A stretch of 64,000 nucleotides of DNA from Opitutus sp. (GCA_024998815.1 JACEUQ010000003.1:62001-126000); one strand, 5' to 3'; shown: positions 27,362-36,158, counted from the stretch's first letter. Numbers and translations: made by a program. Notes: generated by a model not told the origin, from the sequence alone.

Positions 27362-27497
27362 CCGGGCCTGATGATCGGCCCCTGGCGGGGCCGGTCATCG
27401 GCTTTTACGACAGGTGATTTTGTAACCGCCAGAAATAGACGGTGTTCGCGCCGCCGCTCACACTTTACTTCCGGCCCGCACCGCTAACGCTGCGGGC

Positions 27498-28301
27498 ATG
27501 ACCGATTCGACGCCCGTAAACCCCGCCAACTCCGGCCTGGAAGTGACCACCTGGTTTGTGCGCAGCCGCAACGCCCTGTTCGCCAAGGCGGACTTCAGTC
27601 CGCTGTTCGTCGATTACTACCTGCACCTGTCCGACCACGCCATCAAGGTGACGCCCGAGCATGACGAGATTTTCAAACGCACGCTGGCGGCTTTGGTGCT
27701 GCACGCCGTCTCGCGTCCTTGGAACGAACTGACCGCGTGGACCATCAACCTTCAGCAGCCGTTGATGAATGTATTCGTCACCGCCGATAACACCGATGGC
27801 TCGGTTACGGGACGTGTGTTTGGCGAAAACGTGAAGACGTTTCCCACCAACTTGTTTTATGCCGACGTGATCCGCGGCCAGCAGCCCAAGCGGCGCAGCT
27901 CGGTCGAGTTTACCGGAGCCGATCCGCTGGTCGCGGTGGAGGCTTACTATCGCCAAAGCGAGCAGCGCCCTGCGCGGTTTTTTCAGACCGGCGAGGAGGA
28001 GTTTGCGCTCGTCTCCGCGCACCCCGACTTCGACGAGGTTTGGTTCGAATCGCTCACCACGGAGCAAGTGGCGCGTCTTCCCGAAACGGAGACGCTCGGT
28101 GAGCTCGAAAAGCGTGTTTACCGCTGGCATTGCGGGTGCAACCAGAAGCGCATGCTTGAAGTGCTCGCCCCGGTTTATCGGCAGGACGCCGCTGATCTGT
28201 TTGGCGAGGGCGAGACGATCGAGATGCGCTGCCCGCGCTGCACGGCGCGCCATGTGATCACGCGCGAAGCGATGGAGGCGTTTGTGGCCAAAGCCCCATG
28301 A
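27498..28301 (+). CDS. hslO: Redox-regulated chaperone Hsp33
   Basis: A 267-residue cytosolic holdase chaperone activated by oxidation. The C-terminal zinc site is complete: HCGCNQKRM near residue 213 and MRCPRCTARH near 246, giving the CxC...CxxC pattern that forms disulfides under oxidative stress. The N-terminal dimerisation domain is somewhat divergent from E. coli Hsp33 but has the family length. The ATG at 27498 lies only 36 bases from the IS21 copy 2 end, so the native promoter may have been displaced. It overlaps tcdA by 4 bases. By the flank evidence its ancestral upstream neighbour was msrA. Confidence 0.88.
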   Translation: MTDSTPVNPANSGLEVTTWFVRSRNALFAKADFSPLFVDYYLHLSDHAIKVTPEHDEIFKRTLAALVLHAVSRPWNELTAWTINLQQPLMNVFVTADNTDGSVTGRVFGENVKTFPTNLFYADVIRGQQPKRRSSVEFTGADPLVAVEAYYRQSEQRPARFFQTGEEEFALVSAHPDFDEVWFESLTTEQVARLPETETLGELEKRVYRWHCGCNQKRMLEVLAPVYRQDAADLFGEGETIEMRCPRCTARHVITREAMEAFVAKAP

Positions 28302-29080
28302 GCGACGGTTACAACGAGAGATTTGGGGGCGTCGGACGGCTGCTCGGGCGCGAGGCGTTGGCCCGCCTGCACGATGCGCATGTGTGTGTGATCGGCGTGG
28401 GAGGGGTCGGCTCGTGGACGGTCGAGGGGCTGGCTCGCAGCGGCGTGGGGGCACTCACGCTCATCGATCTCGACGACGTCTGTGTGACCAACGTTAACCG
28501 CCAGCTGCCCGCGCTCGACGGCCAAATCGGCCGGCCCAAGGTTGCGGTGCTCGCCGACCGGGTGCGCTTGATCAACCCGGCTTGCCGCGTCACGGCGCTG
28601 ACGGAGTTTTTCACTGCGGCGACGGCCGAGGCGATGCTGGCACCCGGTTTTGACTGCGTGGTGGATGCGATTGATCACACCGGCAACAAGGCGTTGCTCA
28701 TCGCCGAGTGCGTGCGGCGCGGGTTCCCCTGCGTGACGGTGGGCGGCGCGGGCGGTAAACGCGACGCGACCCGTATCCGCGCGGCGGATCTGGGCGAGGC
28801 ACAAGGCGACGACCTGCTGCGGCTAGTGCGCAAAAAACTGCGCGATGATCACGGTTTCGCGGCAGGGGCGGGTAACCGTTACCAGGTTCGGTGTGTATTT
28901 TCGATGGAGCGCCCCGTGTTCCCCTGGGCGGACGGCACCTGTCAGGCCGCGCCCGAGCCGGGTGGACGGCTCAAGCTGGACTGCGCGAGCGGCTTTGGCA
29001 CGGCGGTGTGGGTCACTGGCGCGTTCGGTCTGGCCGCCGCTCAAGAGGCGGTGGGATTGCTGGTGAGTCGGCAAGCCTGA
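28298..29080 (+). CDS. tcdA: tRNA threonylcarbamoyladenosine dehydratase
   Basis: A 260-residue E1-like enzyme that uses ATP to cyclise t6A37 to ct6A in tRNAs. The nucleotide-binding motif VIGVGGVGSWTVEGLARSGV lies near residue 29, then LIDLDDVCVTNVNRQ near 57 and VVDAIDHTGNKALLI near 125. The C-terminal region with FPWADGTC and LDCASGFGTAVWVTG matches TcdA/CsdL rather than ThiF or MoeB, which are longer or carry zinc CxxC pairs. It is translationally coupled to hslO. Confidence 0.93.
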   Translation: MSDGYNERFGGVGRLLGREALARLHDAHVCVIGVGGVGSWTVEGLARSGVGALTLIDLDDVCVTNVNRQLPALDGQIGRPKVAVLADRVRLINPACRVTALTEFFTAATAEAMLAPGFDCVVDAIDHTGNKALLIAECVRRGFPCVTVGGAGGKRDATRIRAADLGEAQGDDLLRLVRKKLRDDHGFAAGAGNRYQVRCVFSMERPVFPWADGTCQAAPEPGGRLKLDCASGFGTAVWVTGAFGLAAAQEAVGLLVSRQA

Positions 29081-29089
29081 TTCGGGCCG

Positions 29090-29240
29090 GGCGAGAGAAC
29101 GAGTAAGAGTAGGAGAACGAGAACGATTGCGGAGGGACGACCTCCGTGTCGTCCGGGATCGAAAAAGTAGCGCAGACTTCCAGTCTGCTCCGTGTCCGTT
29201 CCGACAAGCGCCCGGAGCAGACTGGAAGTCTGCGCTACTT
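29090..29240. repeat. TAC/GAGTA repeat and REP-like pair after tcdA
   Basis: GAACGAGTAAGAGTAGGAG near 29097, then the GGAGGGACGACCTCCGTGTC palindrome near 29130, then GCGCAGACTTCCAGTCTGC in 29167-29188 with its inverse at 29217-29238. The module lies between the convergent ends of tcdA and parC and could act as a bidirectional terminator. Confidence 0.78.
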
Positions 29241-29285
29241 TTTTCCCGAACCAGTCCACACGGAGGTGGACCCTCCCCTGGGCGA

Positions 29286-31415
29286 TTACGCCCGCTTGAC
29301 CGCTTTTACCGGGTAGGTCGTGACTGTCGCGCCTTTGGCGTTACGACTTCCCACCGTCAGCTCCGAGAGGTCGAACTCGAAGTCTTTAACCCGTGCCGTG
29401 CAGCGGCCGCTCAGCTCGATGCGCAGTTTTTTCGGCATCGATTCGATGTTCTTCGTCTCGTCAAAGAACACCAGTTTCGAACCTTCGCTGGCGGCGAGGT
29501 TGTACGCTTTTTCACGCGTGGTGCCGCCGAGTTGGAAGCGTTTGGCGAAGGCCTTGCCGCTTTCCTTGTCCTGGTAAACCACCGTGTAAAACCGGTCGTC
29601 GCCGTCCTTCGCCACGACGTGTAGGTGCTGGATGTCTTTGCCGACAAAAACCTTGTCGGCCACCTTCACGACTTTGCAGGTCGCATCGGCCATAAAGCAG
29701 ACCACGTCGTCCAAGATCGTGCACTCGACCACGAACTCGTGCTGGCGCCAGTTCAGGCCCACAAAACCTTCGTCGCGGTTCACGTAGAGCTTCTGGTTGG
29801 CGACCACCACCTGAGCGGCACTGATCTGCTCGACCTCGTCACAGGTGGTGCGGCGCTTGCGACCCTTACCGTACTTCTCGTGCAGGGTTTCGAACCACTT
29901 GATCGCAAACTCGGTGAGGTGCGCCAGGTCGAACTTGGTTTGTTTGATCTCGTCTTCGATCGCCTTGATCGCCTCGTCGGCCTTGAAGCGGTTGAAGGCG
30001 GAGATGCGCTTGATGCGGATCTCGGTCAGGCGGGTAACATCCTCGTCGGTGACGGCGCGGCGAAGTTTGGCGATGAAGGGTTTTAGGCCGGCGTGGATCT
30101 CGGCCAGCACGCTTTCCCAGGTCTTCGACTGTTCGATGCGGCGGTAGATGCGCTCCTCGATGAAAATGCGCTCCAAGTTGTCCCAGTGCCACTGCTGCTC
30201 GAGCTCGCCGAGCTTGATGTCGAGCTCCTGCTTGAGGAGCTGCACGGTGCGGTCCACCGAGCGGCGGAGGATTTCGGATACACCGAGGAATACCGGTTTG
30301 TCCTGGCCGTCGATAGTGTCGATGACGCAGGCCGCCGGCGAGAGGGACACCTGGCAGTCGGTAAAAACGTAGAGCTGGTTAATCACCTGGTCGGCATCGG
30401 CGCCCTGCGGCAGGTGGACGAGGATCTCGACGGTGTCGGCGGTGTTGTCGTCGACGTGTTTGATCTTGATCTTACCCTTGGCGTTGGCGGCGAGGATCGA
30501 CTCGATGAGTGACACGGTCGAGGTGCCGTAGGGCAGCTCGGTGATGGCGATCTGGTATTTGCCGCGCGTCTCCATCTTGGCGCGGACTTTTACTTTGGCC
30601 CCGCGCTCGCCGTCGTTGTAGCCGGAGAAGTCGGCGATGCCGCCGGAGGGGAAGTCGGGAACGAGTTTGAAGCGTTTACCCTGAAGGTGATTGATCGCGC
30701 AGCGGCACAGGTCGTTGAAATTGTGCGGCAGGATTTTCGTCGAAAGGCCGACCGCGATGCCCTCGGCGCCGTCGAGCAGCACGATGGGAAACTTGGCGGG
30801 GAGCGTGACCGGCTCCTTGGCGCGGCCGTCGTAGCTGGCCTGCCAGATCGTGGTCTTGGGGTTGAACAACACCTCGCGGGCGAAGGGCGTGAGGCGGGCC
30901 TCGATGTAACGCGGGGCGGCCGCGTCGTCGCCGGTGAGCACGTTGCCAAAGTTACCCTGCGGCTCGACCAGGTAGGCGCGTTGGCCCATGCCGACCAGCG
31001 CCGCACCGATGGAGGCGTCGCCGTGGGGATGGAAACGCATGCAGGCGCCAACGATGTTGGCGACCTTGTGGAAACGCCCGTCGTCCTGCTCCCAGAAGGT
31101 GTGAAGGATGCGGCGCTGGACGGGTTTTAAGCCGTCGTCGATGTGGGGGACGGCGCGGTCGAGGATGACGTAGCTGGCGTATTCCAGAAACCACTTCTGG
31201 TAGGAGTGGGCGAGCGGGGCGTTTTCGTTGGTCTTGGGCGCCTCGGGTTCGGCGGCGACGAGTTCGACGGAGGCTTCGGCTGCGCCCGGTGCGGGCTCAT
31301 CGGCGGCGGCAGGCGTGGTGCCGGCAGCATCGACAGGAAGGCCGGAGTCGGGGGCAGCGGGCGTGTTGAGCGGCAGCTCGGGCTGGTCGTCGTGGGGATC
31401 TTGGCGTTTAGGCAT
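29286..31415 (-). CDS. parC: DNA topoisomerase IV subunit A (GyrA/ParC type)
   Basis: A 709-residue DNA-cleaving subunit, partner of the B subunit at 17987-19828. The winged-helix/tower region has LKPVQRRILHTFWE near residue 94, MRFHPHGDASIGAALVGMGQ near 122, and the catalytic tyrosine in APRYIEARL at about residue 170. The first 65 residues are an Ala/Pro/Glu-rich extension of low complexity. The C-terminal domain is short and shows no GyrA box (QRRGGKG), which supports ParC over GyrA. It is separated from parE here by two IS21 copies and lies in the segment inferred to be inverted. Confidence 0.88.
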   Translation of the reverse strand: MPKRQDPHDDQPELPLNTPAAPDSGLPVDAAGTTPAAADEPAPGAAEASVELVAAEPEAPKTNENAPLAHSYQKWFLEYASYVILDRAVPHIDDGLKPVQRRILHTFWEQDDGRFHKVANIVGACMRFHPHGDASIGAALVGMGQRAYLVEPQGNFGNVLTGDDAAAPRYIEARLTPFAREVLFNPKTTIWQASYDGRAKEPVTLPAKFPIVLLDGAEGIAVGLSTKILPHNFNDLCRCAINHLQGKRFKLVPDFPSGGIADFSGYNDGERGAKVKVRAKMETRGKYQIAITELPYGTSTVSLIESILAANAKGKIKIKHVDDNTADTVEILVHLPQGADADQVINQLYVFTDCQVSLSPAACVIDTIDGQDKPVFLGVSEILRRSVDRTVQLLKQELDIKLGELEQQWHWDNLERIFIEERIYRRIEQSKTWESVLAEIHAGLKPFIAKLRRAVTDEDVTRLTEIRIKRISAFNRFKADEAIKAIEDEIKQTKFDLAHLTEFAIKWFETLHEKYGKGRKRRTTCDEVEQISAAQVVVANQKLYVNRDEGFVGLNWRQHEFVVECTILDDVVCFMADATCKVVKVADKVFVGKDIQHLHVVAKDGDDRFYTVVYQDKESGKAFAKRFQLGGTTREKAYNLAASEGSKLVFFDETKNIESMPKKLRIELSGRCTARVKDFEFDLSELTVGSRNAKGATVTTYPVKAVKRA

Positions 31416-31898
31416 CTGCGGGAAAAGCTGAGGGAAATCGGTAAGGGGCCAAAAGAGGCACGGATTGCGCGGATGGGAAGCGGGAAAATCGGGGAGGCGT
31501 TAAAAGGGGCGACTCAGATATTGAACACTGATCCTTCAACGGCGTTTTTTTAACGCAAAGGCGCAAAGGCCGAAGAAGACCGCAAAGGCATACAGTCATG
31601 CATTTGGGTTCCTCGACGTTTTCGGTGGTTGGCCTCCAATCCATTGGCCACAAAAAACACGAAATGACACAAAAACGGCTCCAACCCCGCCCACACCCTC
31701 GGTGGTGAAAAACGGATGATTTAGCCGCAAAAAAGCGCAGAAGTCGCAAAAGCCAGATCCGAACCTAATGAACCCCGGTTTTGCGCCGTTTGCGTCTCTT
31801 TGCGGCTGCGGAACCTTTTTTTTTAACCCGCTCAAGATCGTTGTGGGTAAAGCCAATAGCGGCCAGAACCCTTCGGCGGCACCGCCCATTTTCAACCC
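31416..31898. repeat. Intergenic repeats between parC and the DUF2157 gene
   Basis: About 480 bases with no supported gene. The content is AACGCAAAGGCGCAAAGGCC near 31552, GGCCACAAAAAACACGAAATG near 31648 (also seen at 19870), and GCAAAAAAGCGCAGAAGTCG near 31727 facing TTTGCGTCTCTTTGCGGCTG near 31788, which form a long hairpin. Promoters for both divergent genes must lie here, but no clear -35/-10 pair was recognised. Confidence 0.55.
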
Positions 31899-33227
31899 AT
31901 GAACAACTCCCGCCACCGTTGGCTGCTTGAACAACTCCCTCAATGGGAGCGTGAAGGACTTCTCACTGCCGACGCGGCGCGTACCCTGCGCGAACGGCAT
32001 GCGCCGGATGCCTCGCAGCTGGGGCTGGCGCAGCTCGTCATGGGTTCGCTCGGGGCGCTGCTCATCGGTGCCGGACTGATCGCCGTGATCGGCTACAACT
32101 GGGATGATTTCTCCCTCCCGGTGCGTTTGTTATTCGCATTTTTACCGCTGTTGCTGACCCAGGTTTTCAGTTTTCGTGTGCTGCAACGCGGCGATGCCGG
32201 CGCGGCATGGGTACGCGAAACGGCGCCCGTGCTTCAGGCCTTTGCAGCCGGGGCGTCCATCGCCTTGGTCTCGCAAATTTACAATCTCGGCGGGGAGTGG
32301 CCGGACTTTCTGTTCTGGTGGTTCCTGCTGAGTCTTCCGCTAACCTGGGTGCTGCGCTCGCATGCGGTGGCCATTTTCTACCTCGTTACCACCGCGATCT
32401 GGAGCGTGAATCAAGTCGTGCCCGGCAGGCCTTGGCAGGATAGCCCGCTGATTTATCCGCTGTTGTTGCTCGGTCTGCTGCCTTACTGGCCGGGCTGGCC
32501 ACGCAAGGAAGCGCCCTCGATTTCGTTGCGCTGGGTGATGACGCTCAGCGCCTTCATCGGGCTGGCAAGCGCGGCAGTGTTCGTGACTCAACAGTCCGGT
32601 GATTACTCCCGTTACCATTCCGGGGCCTTCCTCTGGTTATGGACGCTGACCGCCGCGGCCATCGCCCTGTTTCCGCTCAATCAAGCCGGCATTGAAGAAG
32701 CCAGCGGTCGCAAGCCGCAGGTCGTACTGGGTTCACTTTGGCTGCTCGGTTACGGCGTGGCGGCCACGTTCCGCGATGCGAGTAACGACATTCTTAAGGG
32801 GGCTTCTCATGCGCTGGAACTGCCATGGTGCTGGGGGCTGCTGGCCGTGCTCGCGGGGTTTGCGCTGCATGCCGGGGTGCGTCGCCGCTGGGCCGTTTTG
32901 GCCATCGCGTCGGTGGCGTTGCTGCCGCTGATCTCGGTTCCATTCGTGGATGAAGCCAAAACCGGCAGCTCGCTGTTGTCGTGGCTGGCCACGCTGCACC
33001 TTTCCGGTATCGGCATCACGCTCATCCTGCTCGATTTTATCGGTAAACGCGGCGCCTCCCGACTCGGTGCCTTGCTGCTGTCGGTGCTGATCATCGCCCG
33101 CATGGCGGACAGCCATTTTTCGCTGCTCGCCAAAGGCCTGGCCTTCATCGCCGTGGGCGTCGCCTTCCTCGCCTTTAACTTCTTCATGAGTCGCCAGCAT
33201 CGCCAGCAACACGCCGCCCAAGCATGA
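31899..33227 (+). CDS. DUF2157 multi-pass membrane protein
   Basis: A 442-residue inner-membrane protein. The soluble N-terminus (RHRWLLEQLPQWEREGLLTA then ARTLRERHA) is the DUF2157 start; about ten or more hydrophobic helices follow, beginning LGALLIGAGLIAVIGYNWDD near residue 50. The GYNWDDFS after the first helix is typical for this family. The function is unknown. It overlaps the GDYXXLXY gene by 4 bases, a pairing seen widely in bacteria. Confidence 0.85.
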   Translation: MNNSRHRWLLEQLPQWEREGLLTADAARTLRERHAPDASQLGLAQLVMGSLGALLIGAGLIAVIGYNWDDFSLPVRLLFAFLPLLLTQVFSFRVLQRGDAGAAWVRETAPVLQAFAAGASIALVSQIYNLGGEWPDFLFWWFLLSLPLTWVLRSHAVAIFYLVTTAIWSVNQVVPGRPWQDSPLIYPLLLLGLLPYWPGWPRKEAPSISLRWVMTLSAFIGLASAAVFVTQQSGDYSRYHSGAFLWLWTLTAAAIALFPLNQAGIEEASGRKPQVVLGSLWLLGYGVAATFRDASNDILKGASHALELPWCWGLLAVLAGFALHAGVRRRWAVLAIASVALLPLISVPFVDEAKTGSSLLSWLATLHLSGIGITLILLDFIGKRGASRLGALLLSVLIIARMADSHFSLLAKGLAFIAVGVAFLAFNFFMSRQHRQQHAAQA

Positions 33228-33796
33228 AAACCCTCTCCATTATCATCTTCGGCCTCGCCGCACTCGCGCAATGGCTGGTGCCGCTCACGGGCATTATGCA
33301 ACACGAGCAAACCCTGGCCGAAGGCACGCTCGTAAAACTCAAATGCAGCGCCCCCGATCCCTACGATCCGCTGCGCGGCCGGTATCTCGCCGTGAGGCCT
33401 GAACAGCGCGAGGTCAGCGTGCCTGCGGGCGCGAAATTGAAACGTGGCATGCAGGTTTATGCATCACTGAGCATCGGCACCGATGGCCTGGCGAGTGTCA
33501 GCCATTTATCCCTCGAGCCACCCAAGAGCGGTGATTTTATCCGCTTGAAGTCGGGCTACGTGCATAACGAAAAGACCCAGCTTGAGTGGCCCTTCTCGCG
33601 CTTTTACCTCAACGAAAAACTCGCCCCTGAAGCCGACCGCTGGTTTGCCGAAAACCTCCGCAGTTCCAAAGGCATTATCGCCGAGGTGCGCGTGCTCAAC
33701 GGCCGCGCCGTGCTGGCCGATCTCAGCTTCGACGGTAAATCCTTCCGCGAGATTCTCAAGGAACGGGAGAGTAAGCCTAGAGGGGTAGTCCGCTGA
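33224..33796 (+). CDS. GDYXXLXY-type protein
   Basis: A 190-residue protein with an N-terminal membrane anchor (LSIIIFGLAALAQWLVPLTG). The motif region reads DPYDPLRGRYLAVRPE near residue 43, a variant of GDYxxLxY with R in place of D. It is coupled to the DUF2157 gene by a 4-base overlap; together they form a known two-gene unit of unknown function at the membrane. The C-terminal half contains a second copy-like segment (RFYLNEKLAPEADRWFAENL). Confidence 0.82.
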   Translation: MKTLSIIIFGLAALAQWLVPLTGIMQHEQTLAEGTLVKLKCSAPDPYDPLRGRYLAVRPEQREVSVPAGAKLKRGMQVYASLSIGTDGLASVSHLSLEPPKSGDFIRLKSGYVHNEKTQLEWPFSRFYLNEKLAPEADRWFAENLRSSKGIIAEVRVLNGRAVLADLSFDGKSFREILKERESKPRGVVR

Positions 33797-34076
33797 GGGG
33801 GGAGTTGAGGTTTAACGCAAAGATCGCCAATCGCTCGTAAAGGCCGAAAAGCCAAGCCGTGGACCGCAATCCACCAACCCCATGGCCGGAGGGTGGCCGC
33901 AAAGAGACGCAAACGGCGCAAAAACGGAGCTTTTTGGCTTCGGGGTTGGTTTTTGCGAACGTTGCGCTTTTTTGCGGCTAAATATTCCTTTTCCCCCTGA
34001 AGGTGTGGGCGTGGCTGGAGGCATGCCCCCTGACTACTGGCTGCACCGTTTGGGCTAAATTGCGTCTTCTAGCTAC

Positions 34077-34352
34077 TCAATCGGTTTCCCAGTTTTCGAT
34101 GAGGAGTCCGGGGACGCGCCTGAATTCATCGAGGTTACGGGTGACCAGCATAGCGCCCAAGCTCAGGGCTTGGCCTGCGATGAGCACGTCATAAGGTCCT
34201 ATGGGCTGGGCGTTGGGCTTGAGGGTTTCCAGATAGGCGCGCAACCGGCCGGCATGCCAAGCGGCCTCCTCGTCGAAGGGTTCCAATTCCGGAATGACGA
34301 CCCGCAACCGGTCTAGGCGGGCGATCAGCTGGGCGAGATCGGGGCGTTTTCA
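34077..34352 (-). pseudogene. VapC-type PIN toxin remnant, N-terminus missing
   Basis: The remaining frame reads KRPDLAQLIARLDRLRVVIP and then IGPYDVLIAGQALSLGAMLV-TRNLDEFRRVPGLLIENW, the C-terminal half of a VapC PIN-domain ribonuclease with the acidic D in YDVLIAGQA. A TGA stop lies in frame directly before KRPDL, where the sequence turns into an intergenic repeat with GGGCGGGGC. The first catalytic Asp and Glu are therefore lost and no VapB antitoxin is seen. It is inferred to be inactive. Confidence 0.75.
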
Positions 34353-34540
34353 ACGTTACGGGCCGATTAAAGGATGCCCCGCCCAAGGCACTCAGCCCCG
34401 TCCTGATGTAGCATGGGCGTCCCGCCCGTGGGATTGGTGCTGTGGCGGTTGTGATACTTAAAGGATGCCTTACAGGAATTGTGTCTAGGGTGCGTGCTTA
34501 AGTTTATGATTCAGTTGTTAATAAAATAAGTGGCCTGGGG

Positions 34541-34837
34541 TTATTCCAGGCGATGCTTCCAGTAGTCGGGGGCGCGTCGCAAGGGCATGACGGCAACAAT
34601 CCAGATACGATCCGGCTCGTCGAGGTACACCACGGCATAAGGGAAGTCGCGGGCTAGATTGCGACGCGCAGGAGGGTCATACTGGCGGAAGCGATGGGGC
34701 GCGGCAGCTATCTCGGCGATCACCCGCTCGATCTCGTCATAAAACCTACCGCCTAAGTCCTCGCCATGTTCGGCGTAATAAAGGGCCGAATCCGCGTATT
34801 CCGCGTCCGCCTCGGGATGGAACAGATGCGGCTTCAC
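34541..34837 (-). CDS. Type II toxin of the RelE/ParE superfamily (second module)
   Basis: A 98-residue protein of the same length and plan as the toxin at 11810-12106: HPEADAEYADSALYYAEHGE at the N-terminus, PARRNLARDFPYAVVYLDEP in the middle and RRAPDYWKHRLE at the end. It overlaps its antitoxin gene by 4 bases. The two toxins are clearly homologous but well diverged, so they are not a recent duplication. Confidence 0.84.
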   Translation of the reverse strand: MKPHLFHPEADAEYADSALYYAEHGEDLGGRFYDEIERVIAEIAAAPHRFRQYDPPARRNLARDFPYAVVYLDEPDRIWIVAVMPLRRAPDYWKHRLE

Positions 34838-35067
34838 CGGCCTACGATCCGGCGAATCTTCGCGGCCGTCACCTCACCTGGGATACCAACAACGGCACCG
34901 CTGCGGATTTCTTCGATGCGGTGCTGCACCGTGGCTGACCAGTCGCGAGTGAGTGCGCTGTCTTGGCCCCCGTGCGATTCAAACAAGACCCGGTCCACCA
35001 AGTCGGCCACCACGTCATGCGGCAGGGAGCGGATCTCCTCCACGATTTGATCAATGGTCATGCTCAT
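34834..35067 (-). CDS. Antitoxin of the second ParE-type module
   Basis: Starting at the ATG at 35067 the protein has 77 residues, the same as the antitoxin at 12103-12336. The pattern IDQIVEEIRSLPHDVVADLV then RIEEIRSGAVVGIPGEVTAA and RRIVGR aligns along its whole length with that paralog. A longer frame to 35238 would add 57 residues of unrelated sequence and was rejected. Confidence 0.82.
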   Translation of the reverse strand: MSMTIDQIVEEIRSLPHDVVADLVDRVLFESHGGQDSALTRDWSATVQHRIEEIRSGAVVGIPGEVTAAKIRRIVGR

Positions 35068-35520
35068 ACCTGCTAAAATGCTGCGTTCGTGCCGCTGGGC
35101 AAGTCCACTGTTGTTTTCGCCTGCCCGCGCGGAGCTTTTGGGTGTTTTACACCGGCGCTTGCGGGAAAACCGCTGGCCCCCGGCGGAATTTTCCTCTGCC
35201 CATCCGACGTGTGGGTGCGCACGGCGGATTGCCTGCACTTGATCACCGCGGTTCTGAAAAAGGGGTCGGGACGGAATGGCACTTAGTTAGGCAAGACCGC
35301 CCCAACGGGGCTCTCTACCACAGCCTAGGGCAACGCCCTAGGAATCATGGGCGTTCTGAAAAAGGGGTCGGCGTTCTGAAAAAGGGCGTTCTGAAAAAGG
35401 GCGTTCTGAAAAAGGGGTCGGGACGTTACATGGATACATAAGACAATAACCCAAAGTTAAAAAACGTGAAATCCGACCCTCGATGTATCCATGTAACGTC
35501 CCGCCCCCTTTTTTTACCCC
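35068..35520. repeat. GTTCTGAAAAAGGG tandem repeats and long hairpin
   Basis: GTTCTGAAAAAGGGGTCGGG near 35250, then four closely spaced GTTCTGAAAAAGGG units between 35354 and 35419. GGGACGTTACATGGATACAT at about 35420-35440 pairs exactly with ATGTATCCATGTAACGTCCC at about 35482-35502, a 20-bp inverted repeat with a loop of about 40 bases, followed by a T-run. CCTAGGGCAACGCCCTAGG lies near 35324. The whole looks like a REP-type or RAYT-associated structure, but no RAYT transposase gene is in the window. Confidence 0.7.
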
Positions 35521-35982
35521 CCCCAGGTCGCCCACCTGCAGGCGCTCGGTTTCCGGCAGTTCGCGGTGTTAAACACCCATGGTGGCAACACCCCGGTTGT
35601 CGTGACCACGCTGCGCGAGATTCAGGCCATGGCTGGCGTGCGCGCCGGCATGTTGAGTGGGTATTATCAACCCGTGCAGGAGCCGCAGGAGGCGGCGTTT
35701 GGGTTTCATGCCGGCGAGTGGGAAACCTCGCTCATGCTGGCCGGCGCGCCCGAGTGGGTGCGTATGGACCGCGCAGTCTGCGAATACCCGGCTCAACTCG
35801 ATGCGCCCGGCGGCCTGCGACCTGAAGGCGGGGCGGCGGTGTTTGCGTGGAAAACCGCGGATATTTCCAAAAGCGGCGTGATGGGTGACGCCACCCGCGC
35901 GACGGCCGAAAAAGGCGCCCGTTGGCTCGACGAAGCCGCGGCGGCTCTCGCCCGCAAACTCACGGCGCTACTCGCCGGGTAG
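35521..35982 (+). pseudogene. Creatininase-family remnant, N-terminus missing
   Basis: The open frame reads QVAHLQALGFRQFAVLNTHG-GN, then FGFHAGEWETSLML and GVMGDATRATAEKGARWLDE, the C-terminal half of a creatinine amidohydrolase-like metal hydrolase. The NTHGGN and HAGEWETS motifs supply part of the metal and substrate site, but the N-terminal half with the first Glu/His/Asp ligands is absent. Upstream the frame meets the T-rich repeat at 35505-35524. It is inferred to be a decayed gene cut by a repeat. Confidence 0.75.
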
Positions 35983-36038
35983 GTGTTACCCGTTGCCGCC
36001 ATTAACATTCAAAAATCACTGGGATACTTCGATCCTTT

Positions 36039-36116
36039 TAGCCGCGAAAGAACGCAGAGATCGCATAGAAATACATGGTTTGTTCTTTGCGCTCCTTGCG
36101 TTCTTTTGCGGCTAAA
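36039..36116. repeat. 80-bp hairpin repeat (copy 1 of 3)
   Basis: TTAGCCGCGAAAGAACGCAG at the left and CTTGCGTTCTTTTGCGGCTA at the right pair over about 30 bases. Related copies are at 41291-41372 and 57929-58006. It lies between the creatininase remnant and the 3' end of the LOG gene and may act as a terminator. Confidence 0.75.
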
Positions 36117-36158
36117 CTGCCTTGGTGGAGTCAGGTTTGCCGTTACTACTCGCTCGGC

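Larger units (their letters stand above)
24081..27462 (+). mobile_element. IS21-family element, copy 2 (inverted relative to copy 1)
   Basis: It has the same 3382-bp length and same ends as copy 1, from TGTGAGCGGCGAGCGG at 24081 to ...CGCCGCTCACA at 27462. The immediate flanks are AGTCGC on the left and CTTTAC on the right, so there is no target duplication around this copy. The right flank is instead matched, as reverse complement GTAAAG, by the outer flank of copy 3. Its proteins are the same as copy 3 wherever compared. Confidence 0.95.

Noticed and set aside
35466-35825. A 119-residue plus-strand frame starting at 35466
   Set aside because: It is out of frame with the creatininase remnant and partly made of the hairpin repeat.
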